From: Planctomycetota bacterium
GTDB taxonomy: Bacteria > Planctomycetota > UBA8742 > UBA2392
Direction of reading: 5' to 3'
DNA: 64,000 bases
NCBI GenBank assembly: GCA_016712285.1
Contig: JADJRK010000001.1
Location: 3,658,001-3,722,000, forward strand
The translations under genes were made by a program, and so were the position numbers. The notes under the pieces are model-generated. The model was not told where the DNA came from and made no database searches. It worked only from the letters and a program-made list of their open reading frames with translations. Numbering within the stretch: position 1 is the first letter of the stretch; each line of letters begins with the position of its first letter. Positions 1 to 9,006 of this stretch are shown here, in pieces.

Positions 1-1103
1 TCAAACCCGTGCGCCACAAAGTCGGCGGCGAGGGCATCAAGCAGCGCCGGGTGGCTCGCTTCATTCAGGCTGTTGAAGTCGTCCACCGGGTTCAGGAGCC
101 CGATGCCGAACAGGAAACTCCAGTGCCGGTTGACCAGATAGCGTGCCGTTGTCGGGTGCTTTGCGCTGAGCAGCCAGTCGGCATAGATGCGCCGCCAGAC
201 CTTAGGGTCGCGGGTCTTGAGCGCTGTGTCCCCGGGCAACTGCGGCACGTTGTATTTCAGCAGATCTTCAACCCGGCCGCGGTACTCAGCCGGAATGTCC
301 TCTTTCAGCGTCTTCAGGTAGGTCTCAAGGTGCTCGGCGAGCGGGACATCCTTGATCTCGATGCGCGGGTCAATCGGCTGTGTGTAGAAATCGGCTTGCA
401 CTTCGATTGGTGCAAAGAACGCCGCGACGCCCTGGAACTGCTTCTGCGTCCAGGCAGGCTCGTAGGGGTGGTCATGGCACTCGGCGCACTGCACCTGCAC
501 GCCCGAGAAGTGCTTGCTGGTCACGCCGGCTGCGTCGGCGGTGCGCACGGGAAAGCCGGCCAGCCCGTAGTAGGCCGCGGCGGGGTTGGCGCTGATCGGG
601 CCATCCACCGTGATCATGGCGCGGGCGATGGCATCAAATCCGGCGCCTGCATTGAATTGCTCGGCCAGCCACGAAGCGAGAATGTCGTTGGCAGAAACGC
701 TGAGCTCGCCCAGTTCGTCGGTGCCGCGTTCGCGAAAGACCGGCATCCAGCGGTCGGCAAGGTGTTCGCCGAAGCGGGGGTCGCCAAGCAGGGTGTTGAT
801 CAGCCGGTGGCGCTTGTCACGGGCCTTACTGGCCAGAAACGCCTCGGCTTCGGCGCGGGTGGGCGGCTCACCGACGACGTCAAGATAGACACGCCGCAGA
901 AACTCGGCATCGCTGCTCTTGCCAGCCGGGGATAGTTTGTCGCGCTCCCAGACTCGTTCGATCTGGATGTCGATGGCTTTTGCGAGCACGAGGGTGTCGT
1001 CAATCTTTGACTCTGGTTTGTCGGCCGCAGCGGGCGATGAAATCAGCACACCCGCGACACAAGCCGTGGTAAGCAAACCCAGCATCATGCAAAGACGCGC
1101 CAT
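1..1103 (-). CDS. DUF1549-type secreted cytochrome-like protein (C-terminus cut by window edge)
   Basis: Reading the minus strand from the ATG at 1103 gives an open frame that runs off the left edge, about 367 residues. It begins with a hydrophobic signal peptide (LGLLTTACVAGVLISSPAAA), followed by the DUF1549 pattern of an early D-E-I-x-R segment (here D-I-Q-I-E-R-V-W), F-L-R-R-V-Y-L-D-V-V-G, and a c-type haem-like C-A-E-C-H-D-H-P-Y motif near residue 187. Proteins of this family, usually followed by a DUF1553 half, are greatly expanded in Planctomycetota and are presumed exported and haem-binding; their exact reaction is not known. The DUF1553 part would lie beyond the edge. Family assignment is firm, function is not. 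Confidence 0.85.
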   Translation of the reverse strand, partial: MARLCMMLGLLTTACVAGVLISSPAAADKPESKIDDTLVLAKAIDIQIERVWERDKLSPAGKSSDAEFLRRVYLDVVGEPPTRAEAEAFLASKARDKRHRLINTLLGDPRFGEHLADRWMPVFRERGTDELGELSVSANDILASWLAEQFNAGAGFDAIARAMITVDGPISANPAAAYYGLAGFPVRTADAAGVTSKHFSGVQVQCAECHDHPYEPAWTQKQFQGVAAFFAPIEVQADFYTQPIDPRIEIKDVPLAEHLETYLKTLKEDIPAEYRGRVEDLLKYNVPQLPGDTALKTRDPKVWRRIYADWLLSAKHPTTARYLVNRHWSFLFGIGLLNPVDDFNSLNEASHPALLDALAADFVAHGF

Positions 1104-1252
1104 GGGCCTTCCAGTCTAGCAGGGATAGTCGTGATTGCCGAAGTAGTCCTTACGGTTTCACTCGAATCCGAGAAACTGTCTGCCGGGCCATCTTGCGCGC
1201 TGCGACACATGGGCAAGAATAGCGGTCTAACGATCGTTTCAGTGGAGACGAC

Positions 1253-1753
1253 ATGAGACTGTTCTGCCTGTTGCTGCTGTTTGCTTGTTCGAGTCTGCTG
1301 TCAGCACAACTGGCGGTCTCACCGACTTCGGTAGTTTACAGCATTAATGGCGACTGCGACGGAAACTGGAATCACCAGCCGCCGACACTGCAGGCCACAG
1401 GTGGTAGCGGAAGCTACGCATGGACAGCGCTGACCGCGCCGCCAGCAAATCTGATGCTGGAGCCGGATGGGACGTTTACCGGGCAAATTGCGAGTTCGTC
1501 GGGCTCGCCCTTCACGTTTGACGTTGAGGTAACCGACAGCATGTCCATGCAGACCGCCCAAGCCACCATCACGATGACCGTGGTGACTGCACTTCCCGGC
1601 TGCCAGCCCAAGCCTGACCGGGATGACGACGACGGCTGCGCCCAAGTTGCTGCCCGTGGCGGCTGGCCTGCGTTCGCGTTGCTGCTTGTGATCGTCGCGA
1701 TTTGTCGAGGTGTACGCCGCTGGCAGTCGCGGTGTACACTGCGCGGCGCATGA
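1253..1753 (+). CDS. Small secreted protein with C-terminal membrane anchor/sorting-like tail
   Basis: The 166-residue product starts with a signal peptide (RLFCLLLLFACSSLLSAQ). Its middle resembles an Ig/cadherin-like putative surface domain (residues about 20-115, with T-G-G-S-G-S-Y-A-W and V-T-D-S motifs). It ends with an Asp-rich linker (D-R-D-D-D-D-G), a hydrophobic helix (GWPAFALLLVIVAICRG) and an Arg-rich tail. That order, linker-helix-basic tail, is the layout of C-terminal protein-sorting signals such as the MYXO-CTERM and PEP-CTERM types, although I cannot assign a named class. The stop codon overlaps the start of the UbiB-family gene by 4 nt (ATGA), so the two are probably translated together. 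Function unknown. Confidence 0.7.
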   Translation: MRLFCLLLLFACSSLLSAQLAVSPTSVVYSINGDCDGNWNHQPPTLQATGGSGSYAWTALTAPPANLMLEPDGTFTGQIASSSGSPFTFDVEVTDSMSMQTAQATITMTVVTALPGCQPKPDRDDDDGCAQVAARGGWPAFALLLVIVAICRGVRRWQSRCTLRGA

Positions 1754-3417
1754 AGATTTCGCTAAAACCCCAACACCTGAATCGCTATCGGCAGATTGCG
1801 TCGTTGCTGCTGCGTTTCGGCTTCAGTGAACTGGTCCGCAGCAGCGGCCTTGAGGAGCTGCTGGGCGAGGACCTCGGCAAGTTGACGCAAAAGGCGCACC
1901 CCAAGCCCGAAGAATTCGTCGCAGAACTAGAGGCCCTGGGCCCGACTTTCGTTAAGCTGGGGCAGGTGCTGAGCACACGCGGCGACCTGCTGGCGCCCGA
2001 GTACATCACCGCCCTGGGCTCATTGCAGGACCGCGTTGGGCCGGTGCCCTTCGCCGAGATTGAACAGGTTGTGCTGGAAGAGTTCGGTATCAGCCTGTCG
2101 CGCGTGTTTTTGACGTTTGAGCCGACGCCCATCGCCAGCGCTTCGCTGGGGCAGGTGCACAAAGCCACTCTGCAGCATGGCACAGTCGTCGCGGTCAAGG
2201 TGCAGCGGCCGGGCATACGTACGAAACTCGCCGATGACCTGGATGTGCTCGACGAAGTCGCCGGCGTGATGGAGGGCGTCAGCGAGCACGCGCGACGCTA
2301 TCGCGTGAAGGCGATCGTTGAAGACCTGCGGCGCACACTGATGCGTGAGCTGGACTATGGCACCGAGGCCGACAACCTCTCCACGCTGGCGAAGAACCTC
2401 GAGGAGTTTCCGGAGATCATGGTGCCGCTGCCCGTGGCTGAGTTCACGACCGCGCGCGTGCTGACGATGGAGTTCGTGGACGGCATCAAGATCACCGACA
2501 TCGACGACGAGCGCCGCGCGCAGATCAATGGCGTGCACCTGGCTGATACGCTGCAGAAGGCCTACATGAAGCAGATCTGCATCGACGGGTTCTTTCATGC
2601 CGACCCCCACCCCGGCAACGTGCTGTTGACCAGCGGCAACCGGCTCGCGCTGATTGACCTGGGCATGGTCGGGCGCGTTTCTGCACAAATGCGCGAGCAC
2701 CTGCTGCGCCTTCTGATTGCGCTGGGCGAGGGCCGGCCCGATGCAGCCGCGGACCTTGCGGTGAAGATCGGGCAGCCGGGATCGGAATTCGACGAGCCCG
2801 CGTTTCGGGCCGCGATGAAGTCACTGGTTAATGCCTACCAGGGGCAGACGGTCGGTGACATCCAGCTTGGCCGCGTGGTCATTGAGCTTGCGCGGTCGGC
2901 GGGCAACGCGGGCATGCGTCCGCCGGGTGAACTGACGATGCTGGGCAAGGCGCTGATGAGCCTGGACGAGCTGGGACGCACACTGGCACCGGAGTTCGAC
3001 CCGTACCGCACGATACGCGAGCAGTCGATCCCGCTGGTGTTCAAGATGATGCGCCAGAAGGCGTCGCCCGCGGCGGCATTGGCGCGCCTGCTGGAAGTCG
3101 GCGAGTTCGCCAACGAGTTGCCGAACCGCGTGAACAAGATCATGGACCGGATGGCGGACAACCGCCTTGAGTTCAAGGTGCACAGCTTCAATGAAGCCGA
3201 GCTGGTACAGGGCTTCCAGAAAGTGGCGAACCGGATTGCGCAGGGGCTGGTGGTCGGGTCGCTGATCATGGGTGCCGCGATGCTGATGAACATCAAGACC
3301 AAGTTCACGATCTTCGGCTACCCCGGCATTGCGATTCTGCTGTTTACGATGGCCGTTGCCGGCGGCGCTGCGCTGGTGTGGGACATCTGGCGCCACGACC
3401 GCAGACTGCGCAAGTAG
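1750..3417 (+). CDS. ABC1/AarF (UbiB) family atypical protein kinase
   Basis: A 555-residue UbiB/AarF protein. I chose the ATG at 1750 because it overlaps the preceding stop (ATGA) and the family's conserved region begins soon after. Hallmarks are the K-x-G-Q segment (F-V-K-L-G-Q-V-L-S-T-R, residue about 74), the Ala-rich nucleotide loop A-S-L-G-Q-V-H, the lysine of V-A-V-K-V-Q-R-P-G and the catalytic H-A-D-P-H-P-G-N. Two C-terminal hydrophobic helices (about residues 497-545) should anchor it in the inner membrane. Members support quinone biosynthesis or lipid homeostasis; no quinone genes lie nearby, so the particular role is open. Confidence 0.9.
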   Translation: MKISLKPQHLNRYRQIASLLLRFGFSELVRSSGLEELLGEDLGKLTQKAHPKPEEFVAELEALGPTFVKLGQVLSTRGDLLAPEYITALGSLQDRVGPVPFAEIEQVVLEEFGISLSRVFLTFEPTPIASASLGQVHKATLQHGTVVAVKVQRPGIRTKLADDLDVLDEVAGVMEGVSEHARRYRVKAIVEDLRRTLMRELDYGTEADNLSTLAKNLEEFPEIMVPLPVAEFTTARVLTMEFVDGIKITDIDDERRAQINGVHLADTLQKAYMKQICIDGFFHADPHPGNVLLTSGNRLALIDLGMVGRVSAQMREHLLRLLIALGEGRPDAAADLAVKIGQPGSEFDEPAFRAAMKSLVNAYQGQTVGDIQLGRVVIELARSAGNAGMRPPGELTMLGKALMSLDELGRTLAPEFDPYRTIREQSIPLVFKMMRQKASPAAALARLLEVGEFANELPNRVNKIMDRMADNRLEFKVHSFNEAELVQGFQKVANRIAQGLVVGSLIMGAAMLMNIKTKFTIFGYPGIAILLFTMAVAGGAALVWDIWRHDRRLRK

Positions 3418-3491
3418 TCGCGTCGTGCCGCACCGCGGCGAAAAGTTGGATTGCCTGATCAGAAAACCGTTCATCGCGGAACCTCAATTCG

Positions 3492-4349
3492 ATGGCGAAC
3501 CAAGAAGTCCTGTTCCCGCCTGCATTTCTGCGCCAGCTTGAAGCGCTGGAAGCGGCGCTTTCGCGCCTTCGCGGCTCGGTGGGCGAGGGCATGACCCGCG
3601 GCCGCGCGCAAGGGCAGTCCGAGTTCAGGGGCCACCGTCCGTACGCGCGCGGTGACGACCTGCGGCGGCTTGACTGGAATGCTTACGGCCGCCTGGGAAA
3701 GCTGTTCTTGCGTGAGTTCGAGCCCGAGCACACGGAGGCCCTGACGCTGCTGGTTGACACGTCACGGTCGATGACGGTGGGTGAGCCCCCAAAGCATGTG
3801 CTGGCGCGACGGGTGGCGGCGGCCTTCGGGTTTCTTGCCCTGCGCCGCGGCGGAAGCACCGGCCTCGCCGGAGGCGTGATGGTCGAGGGGGCGGCGCGCT
3901 TCTCAAGGCTCCTCGATCAACTGGCAGCGCTCGAGTTCACGGGCACAGCCACGCTGGCACAAGCCGCGACGGCGCTGGCCGCGCGCAAGCCGCCTGCGAA
4001 CCTGGTCGTGGTCACGGATGCGCTGGAGCCGCTGGAGAACCTCGCGCCCCTGCAGGCGCTTTCCGAGAAGCGTTGTGCCGTGACGCTGGTGCAGGTGCTG
4101 GCGCCGGACGAGCTTGACCCAACAGCATCAGGCGACGCGAGACTGCTGGGACTGGAGGAAGGCGAGGCGCTGGGCATAAGCCTTGACGCGTCAACCATCA
4201 ACGCATACCGCGCCGAGATGACGAAACACATCGAGGCGCTGGAAACGATTGCCCTTCGCCACGGCTGGGCCTTTGCCGTGACGGATAGCGCGGCCGACCT
4301 TCGCGAACTCATGCTCGGCAAGCTGATCCCGGCCGGAGCCGCATTGTGA
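3492..4349 (+). CDS. DUF58 domain protein (VWA-like, MoxR-associated type)
   Basis: A 285-residue DUF58 protein. The diagnostic block F-R-G-H-R-P-Y-A-R-G-D-D-L-R-R-L-D-W-N-A lies at about residues 40-60 and is followed by a VWA-like strand with L-L-V-D-T-S-R-S-M, a MIDAS-type D-x-S-x-S variant. DUF58 proteins usually sit next to a MoxR AAA+ ATPase and BatA/BatB-type membrane VWA proteins. Here the downstream BatA-like gene is present with a 4-nt overlap, but no MoxR gene lies upstream within the window. The pair probably acts in envelope protein assembly or stress tolerance; that role is inferred from the family. Confidence 0.88.
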   Translation: MANQEVLFPPAFLRQLEALEAALSRLRGSVGEGMTRGRAQGQSEFRGHRPYARGDDLRRLDWNAYGRLGKLFLREFEPEHTEALTLLVDTSRSMTVGEPPKHVLARRVAAAFGFLALRRGGSTGLAGGVMVEGAARFSRLLDQLAALEFTGTATLAQAATALAARKPPANLVVVTDALEPLENLAPLQALSEKRCAVTLVQVLAPDELDPTASGDARLLGLEEGEALGISLDASTINAYRAEMTKHIEALETIALRHGWAFAVTDSAADLRELMLGKLIPAGAAL

Positions 4350-5779
4350 GCTTTCTCGCCCTGCCGGCCCTCTTGCTACTTGCGGCTGTCCCATTGCTGC
4401 TGTGGCTCGCGTTGCAGCGCCGCGAACCCAAGCAACTGGAAGTCGGCACCTTGCTGCTATGGCGGCGCGTGGCGCTGGCCGCACAGTCTGCGACGCGCAG
4501 CCGGCGTCGGCTTGAGCTGCTGTTCTGGTCTGCACTGGCCGCGGCGGTTCTGGGTGCGCTGGGTGCGTCGCGGCCGGCGGTGCAAGCTGCAGCGGGGGAC
4601 GTGCGCGTGGCGGTGTTCATCGAGCGACTTGGCGCGGGCGTGCATGAGCCGGAGCTGGCAGAGGCCCTTGAGCGAGCAAGCGCCGTGGTGCCGGATGCCG
4701 CGCTTGAACTGTACTGCGCATCGACAACGCGCATCACCGGGATGCCTGACGACACTGTGATGCTTGCACCCGGCACGATCGAAACAGAACTGGCGCAGTT
4801 CGAGACCCGCACCAGACATGCGGACGCGCGCGTCTTGCTGCTGTGTCAGCCGCACGCGGGTGCCGAGCGCCTGGGCCGCGTGCTGCCGCGCGCTCTGGCG
4901 CAGCGTGCGGGCGTGCTGTTCCAGGTGACGCTGCAAGGCGAAACAGTGCAGGCCAGGGCAACGCGCGGCGCGGATCCGGTTGTGGAGGGGCTCAACCTCG
5001 AGAGCAGGACAGAAGCCGGGGCTGACCTGCTGTTTCGATATATGCCCAGCGCTGAACTCGCAACGATTGAAGATCGCCACAACAGCCGCGTGAGTCTTGC
5101 GCGCAGACCCTTTGTCGTCGGCGTGGGCGCGGCATGGGCCACAGCGCAACACCGGGCGCTGTACGCCGCATTGCGTGCCGACGCTGCGGCGGGCCAGGCG
5201 CCCGACCTGTGGCTTGGCGCCGACGACCAGAGTCGCGCGATCCGCTTGAATGTAGGCTCAAGTGCCAACCTTGACGACACGGAAGTCAGCTATGACGCCG
5301 GGCATGCTCTGTTTGCCGATCTGCCGCTTGCCGCGTTTGACTGGGCGGTTGCGGGCCGGCTACTCGACAAGGAAAGTGGGCGCAGGCCGCTGATTTCGGC
5401 ACTGCGTGGCGGCGAGCGGCTCGGCGACTTCGTGCAACTGGACGAGAACGCGCAGGTGCTGGTGTTTGCCGGCGACCCATTCAGCGACGCGCCGATCGTC
5501 GATGCTGCGCTGCTTCTGGACAATGCGATCGGCGTGGTCAGCGGCGAGCGCGCCTCGCAGCGCGCGCGACTTACGGCGTCCGGCGAAGTGCCCTCACAGC
5601 GCGCCGCCCACGCCGCACCCTTTGAGCCACGCGGAGAAGTGAACCTGCGGCCGCGCACGGCCGCCCCGCGGGAGTACGCCAGCTGGCTGATGGTCGCGGC
5701 CGCTTGCGCGGCGTTGGTCGCGACCATTGCGGCGACGCGCGGCAAGCAAAAGCCGGGGCAGATCGCCCCGGCTGTTTGA
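4346..5779 (+). CDS. BatA N-terminal-domain membrane protein
   Basis: This 477-residue protein starts with GTG inside the stop of the DUF58 gene (GTGA overlap), so the two form a coupled operon. Its N-terminus (residues 1-90) matches the aerotolerance-type BatA N-terminal layout: a first helix (SFLALPALLLLAAVPLLLWL), the basic R-R-E-P-K segment, L-L-L-W-R-R, then a second helix (LLFWSALAAAVLGALGA). The rest is a large exported region with no visible MIDAS motif, and a final helix (WLMVAAACAALVATIAA) near residue 455. It looks like the membrane partner of the DUF58 protein, as in other MoxR/DUF58/Bat loci. Confidence 0.8.
   Translation: MSFLALPALLLLAAVPLLLWLALQRREPKQLEVGTLLLWRRVALAAQSATRSRRRLELLFWSALAAAVLGALGASRPAVQAAAGDVRVAVFIERLGAGVHEPELAEALERASAVVPDAALELYCASTTRITGMPDDTVMLAPGTIETELAQFETRTRHADARVLLLCQPHAGAERLGRVLPRALAQRAGVLFQVTLQGETVQARATRGADPVVEGLNLESRTEAGADLLFRYMPSAELATIEDRHNSRVSLARRPFVVGVGAAWATAQHRALYAALRADAAAGQAPDLWLGADDQSRAIRLNVGSSANLDDTEVSYDAGHALFADLPLAAFDWAVAGRLLDKESGRRPLISALRGGERLGDFVQLDENAQVLVFAGDPFSDAPIVDAALLLDNAIGVVSGERASQRARLTASGEVPSQRAAHAAPFEPRGEVNLRPRTAAPREYASWLMVAAACAALVATIAATRGKQKPGQIAPAV
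5751..5777 (+). terminator. Hairpin at the end of the DUF58/BatA-like operon
   Basis: A perfect 9-bp stem, AGCCGGGGC with GCCCCGGCT around a 5-nt loop, spans the last codons of the BatA-like gene and is followed only by GTTT. It could terminate the operon, but the weak T-run and its position inside the coding end keep confidence moderate. Confidence 0.45.
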
Positions 5780-5799
5780 CGCGTCGCAACTGCCCGCAC

Positions 5800-6564
5800 C
5801 TATCGCGTGCGGTCTTCGTCCACCTTGATGACGCCCAGGAACTCGCGGACCGATTTTTCGAGGTGGTTGACGCGAAAGACATTGTCCACGACCAGGGCCT
5901 TGTGCTGCTCAGAGCCGACGCCGGGTTTGAAGATCAGGCGGCCGCTGCCGAACAGCAGAAATTCGAATACGTCGGGAATCTCTTTTTCTACCGCCATGTT
6001 CAGCGTCGCGTAGTGGCGTTCGTCGCCAAGAATGCCGTGCTTGTGCGTGAGCTGGTTCGGGGCCAGCACCCAATAGTTGAAGCGTGTGGTCACGAATGCC
6101 ATCAGCATCAGCACCGCCAGCACGCCCGAGATCATGGCGTAGAAGTTGGGGTGCATGTTCAGTTCCTGCCGCGCAAAGAAGTCATAGATCGATCCGTACA
6201 CCGCCACCTCGCTCTGCAGGTCCCAGACCCACAGGCCCAGCAGGCCCACGCCCATCACTGCCAGCGCGGCGATGAAGTTGTTGCGCCCGAAGTCAAAGGT
6301 GTGCACCAACAGGTTCACGAAGAAGACAACAATCCACCACCAGCCGAGCGCTGAACGATCGACAATCGAATCGCCAGTCTCACTGATGCCGCCGCCCAAA
6401 AAGAAAAACAGCAGGCTGATCAGCATTACCGGCCACAGCAGCACAACTTTCGGAAACGGGTGAATCACAATGCGGTCGATGGGCTTGGCGACCCCAGCCA
6501 CCTTCTGTTTCGCGGCGGCAACGCTGATGTCCCCGGATGCGGGCTTGGATGGTTCGGTGGTCAT
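5800..6564 (-). CDS. Four-helix inner-membrane protein of unknown function
   Basis: A 254-residue protein with a good ribosome-binding site (CAGGAGAC) ahead of its ATG. A 30-residue polar N-terminus leads to four hydrophobic segments (about residues 38-58, 72-92, 98-115 and 138-158). The C-terminal 90 residues are soluble; N-Y-W-V-L-A-P-N-Q-L-T-H-K-H-G-I starts a region reminiscent of bacterial PH-like (bPH) domains, which commonly follow membrane helices with a similar 'observed in cell membranes' layout. I do not recognise a named family. It is convergent with the DUF58 operon, with a 20-nt gap. Confidence 0.75.
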   Translation of the reverse strand: MTTEPSKPASGDISVAAAKQKVAGVAKPIDRIVIHPFPKVVLLWPVMLISLLFFFLGGGISETGDSIVDRSALGWWWIVVFFVNLLVHTFDFGRNNFIAALAVMGVGLLGLWVWDLQSEVAVYGSIYDFFARQELNMHPNFYAMISGVLAVLMLMAFVTTRFNYWVLAPNQLTHKHGILGDERHYATLNMAVEKEIPDVFEFLLFGSGRLIFKPGVGSEQHKALVVDNVFRVNHLEKSVREFLGVIKVDEDRTR

Positions 6565-6654
6565 GGGCGTCTCCTGTACGCTTGTGGTTTAGCCCGTTGA
6601 GTGGCGTGACTCAAGTGGCGTGTCCGGCTTTGCTCGCGTGCGGCTGATCTTCTC

Positions 6655-7917
6655 CTACTCGGTGAGGACGTGGGGCAGGATCACGGCCTCGCCGCCTTTC
6701 AGTGCGTCCTTGGCTTCGTCGCCCAGGGCATAGTCGCTGTGCAGCACCTTGAAGGCTTTGAGCTGCGCCTTGCCCGACGCGATCACTTCGCTCGTGCGCA
6801 AGAGTTGAAGCTGCAATCGGGTGCGCGGCGCCAGTTGCGTCTGCAGCCCGTTCAGCCAGTCATCAAACACGAACTGCGCTGTATCCAGCACCGCCGCATC
6901 GATGCCCGTGGGCTCGGCGATGGCTGCCTTGATGCGGGTCTTGAGTGCTTCCTGGTCTGCGGCGGTCAGGTGCTCGATGGCCATCTGGAAGATCAGGCCT
7001 GAAGAGTACAGGTCAAGGCCGACGAATCCGTCCACCTCGGGTGGCACGGCAATCGTGCGCTGCTCGGCGCTGCATACGCGCAGCATCTCCGCCTTGAACC
7101 ACTCCTTGAGGTCCGCTTCGTCGAGCTTCTTTTGAAGCTTGAAGGTGCCTTCGTCGTAGCCCTTCTGCAGTTCATCCCATCGCCGGTCGTACTCGTCGCC
7201 GAGCTTGACGAGTTCGCTGACCTGCTGATCAGACAGCGGCTTGCCCGCGCCTTTGAGCTGCGAAGCCAGCATGTTGGCCAGGTTGATCGGGTGCGTGAAC
7301 TCGCCGTTGGAGCTGGCATGTGTGGGCAGGCTGCCCATGACCTTGGCGTAGTGATTGACCAGCTTGCGGTTGTGCTCGCCGATCTTCTGCATCAGGGCGG
7401 GCGGCGGCGACTTGCCTTCGGCCATGGCCTCGGCCAACTCTTTGAGCAGCGGGACCATTTCGCGGGCTGCGCCGCCGATTTCGTCCCAGTTGGCATCGCG
7501 GATCGCCGGCATCTCGGCCCACTTGCCGAAGGCGATTGGGACGCTTGTTGGCTTTGGCGGTTCAGGTGTCTCGGGTTCAGACGGTGCGGGTTTGGCGGCC
7601 TCGTCTTTCAGGCGTTCAATTTCTTCCTTGAGTTGCTTGACCTCGGCTGCGGCACTGTCGCGCTCAGAGCGTGCCTTGGCCAGCTCGCGGTCTGTCTCGC
7701 GCTTGGCGTTCACTGCGGCGTTGGCGTCGGCCAGGGCGCGTTCCAGCACGGGGTCCGGCTCGGGATCAGTTGGGATTTGCGCGGCCGGCTTGTCTGCTGC
7801 ATTCGTCGCGGCCACCGGGCCGGGATCGGTGCTTGTATCCATCAGCAGCCAGACGGCAGTCGCGCCGACCATGATGCCGACAAAGGCTGCCGCGACGATC
7901 GTAAGGACGCGATCCAT
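6655..7917 (-). CDS. Membrane-anchored coiled-coil protein, unknown function
   Basis: A 420-residue protein with one N-terminal helix (VLTIVAAAFVGIMVGATAVW), a Pro/Asp-rich linker, and a strong coiled coil from about residue 60 to 110 (repeated A-K-A-R-S-E-R-D-S-A-A-A-E type heptads). A mainly helical, probably periplasmic domain follows (about 140-420). It starts 2 nt after the stop of the upstream lipoprotein gene, so the two are co-transcribed and likely work together at the envelope. No enzymatic motif is visible. Confidence 0.75.
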   Translation of the reverse strand: MDRVLTIVAAAFVGIMVGATAVWLLMDTSTDPGPVAATNAADKPAAQIPTDPEPDPVLERALADANAAVNAKRETDRELAKARSERDSAAAEVKQLKEEIERLKDEAAKPAPSEPETPEPPKPTSVPIAFGKWAEMPAIRDANWDEIGGAAREMVPLLKELAEAMAEGKSPPPALMQKIGEHNRKLVNHYAKVMGSLPTHASSNGEFTHPINLANMLASQLKGAGKPLSDQQVSELVKLGDEYDRRWDELQKGYDEGTFKLQKKLDEADLKEWFKAEMLRVCSAEQRTIAVPPEVDGFVGLDLYSSGLIFQMAIEHLTAADQEALKTRIKAAIAEPTGIDAAVLDTAQFVFDDWLNGLQTQLAPRTRLQLQLLRTSEVIASGKAQLKAFKVLHSDYALGDEAKDALKGGEAVILPHVLTE

Positions 7918-7919
7918 GC

Positions 7920-8909
7920 TCAGTCTCCTTGCGGCGTTTGCGCGGCCAGAACGGCTTCTTTTTCGGCGAGCAGCCCGGCGTCCTGTGACGACTTTTCAAG
8001 GCCGGCGTTGACCTTGGCCAGCGCGTCATCCAGTTTGCCCTGCTTGCGGAACCACATGCTGTAAGCCACGTAAATCTCGCAGAAAGTTTCTTCCCACGGC
8101 ATCTGCGCCTGCATCTCCAATGCCTTGTCCAGGTCGACGTTGGCAGTCTTGAACTCCGGGGCGAACGTCGGGTAGTTGGCCTTCATGATCGCCAGGAAGT
8201 GCCGGGCTTCATAGTAATCGGGGTCGATCGCCAGGGCCTTGTCGATCTCGGTGATGATCTCGCCGGCCAATGCGCCCTGCTTCATGGGTTCGCTGCGCAG
8301 GTCCTGAAAGCGCGACACGAGCACCGACGCCAGCGTCAGGCGCGCCTGTTTGCTTTCGGGTTCATCTTTCACCCAGTCGCGGGCCTGCTTGATTACTTTG
8401 TCGCGGAACTCCTTGCTACTGCTGTTGGCAAGCTCGGACAGGTCATTCATCGCCTTCTTGTCGCCCGACTTCACGAGCGGCCACAGTGCCTCAGACTGGC
8501 GGTCCGCTGCGGCGGTATCATTTGCGGGCTTATCGTCGGCGGGCTTGGGCTCTGCGTCGACTGGTTTGCTGGTGCTTGCGGAGGGTTGCGATGCGAGCTG
8601 CTTTTCCAGTTCGCTCACGCGTTTCGTCAGCGCCAGGATCTCGGCTTGCAGGGCGTCGGCCCGGCCCGTGTCGATCGACGGCTTGCTCTCGCTGCTGGCT
8701 TGCAGTGTGGCATTGCGGGCGCGCAGGACAGCGACTTCGTCCTTGAGCTTGACCATTTCGCTGGTCAGGTCCAGGTTGTGCTGGTGAATCTCCGCGAGCT
8801 CGGTCGTCACGGTGTTCAGCCGCGCGTCGCTTTGCGGGTCTGTGCGATTACAGCCGGCAAACACTGCTGCCAGCAACACCAGCGACACGGAAAAGATCAC
8901 TCGATTCAT
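7920..8909 (-). CDS. Putative lipoprotein with coiled coil and TPR-like C-terminus
   Basis: I place the start at 8909, where GGGGAGG precedes ATG by about 6 nt; an in-frame extension to 8987 adds 26 residues without a better signal. The 329-residue product has a lipoprotein signal (S-V-S-L-V-L-L-A-A-V-F-A-G-C), a coiled coil at about residues 35-115 (E-I-H-Q-H-N-L-D-L-T-S-E-M-V-K-L), a Lys/Pro/Asp linker, and a helical region resembling tetratricopeptide repeats (I-D-P-D-Y-Y-E-A-R-H-F-L-A, D-A-L-A-K-V-N-A-G-L). It heads a two-gene operon with the coiled-coil membrane protein and is divergent from the multihaem cytochrome. Confidence 0.75.
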   Translation of the reverse strand: MNRVIFSVSLVLLAAVFAGCNRTDPQSDARLNTVTTELAEIHQHNLDLTSEMVKLKDEVAVLRARNATLQASSESKPSIDTGRADALQAEILALTKRVSELEKQLASQPSASTSKPVDAEPKPADDKPANDTAAADRQSEALWPLVKSGDKKAMNDLSELANSSSKEFRDKVIKQARDWVKDEPESKQARLTLASVLVSRFQDLRSEPMKQGALAGEIITEIDKALAIDPDYYEARHFLAIMKANYPTFAPEFKTANVDLDKALEMQAQMPWEETFCEIYVAYSMWFRKQGKLDDALAKVNAGLEKSSQDAGLLAEKEAVLAAQTPQGD

Positions 8910-9006
8910 GGAAAGCCTCCCCAGTGAGACGGTATGTCGTTGCGAATCGATGCTCATTTGCAATCCTTCGGGTGGTTTGTAACGCATGGGCTGAAATTCT
9001 CACAGG

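Noticed and set aside
9..935. Plus-strand open frame at the left edge
   Set aside because: The minus strand encodes the DUF1549 protein with its haem motif over the same bases.
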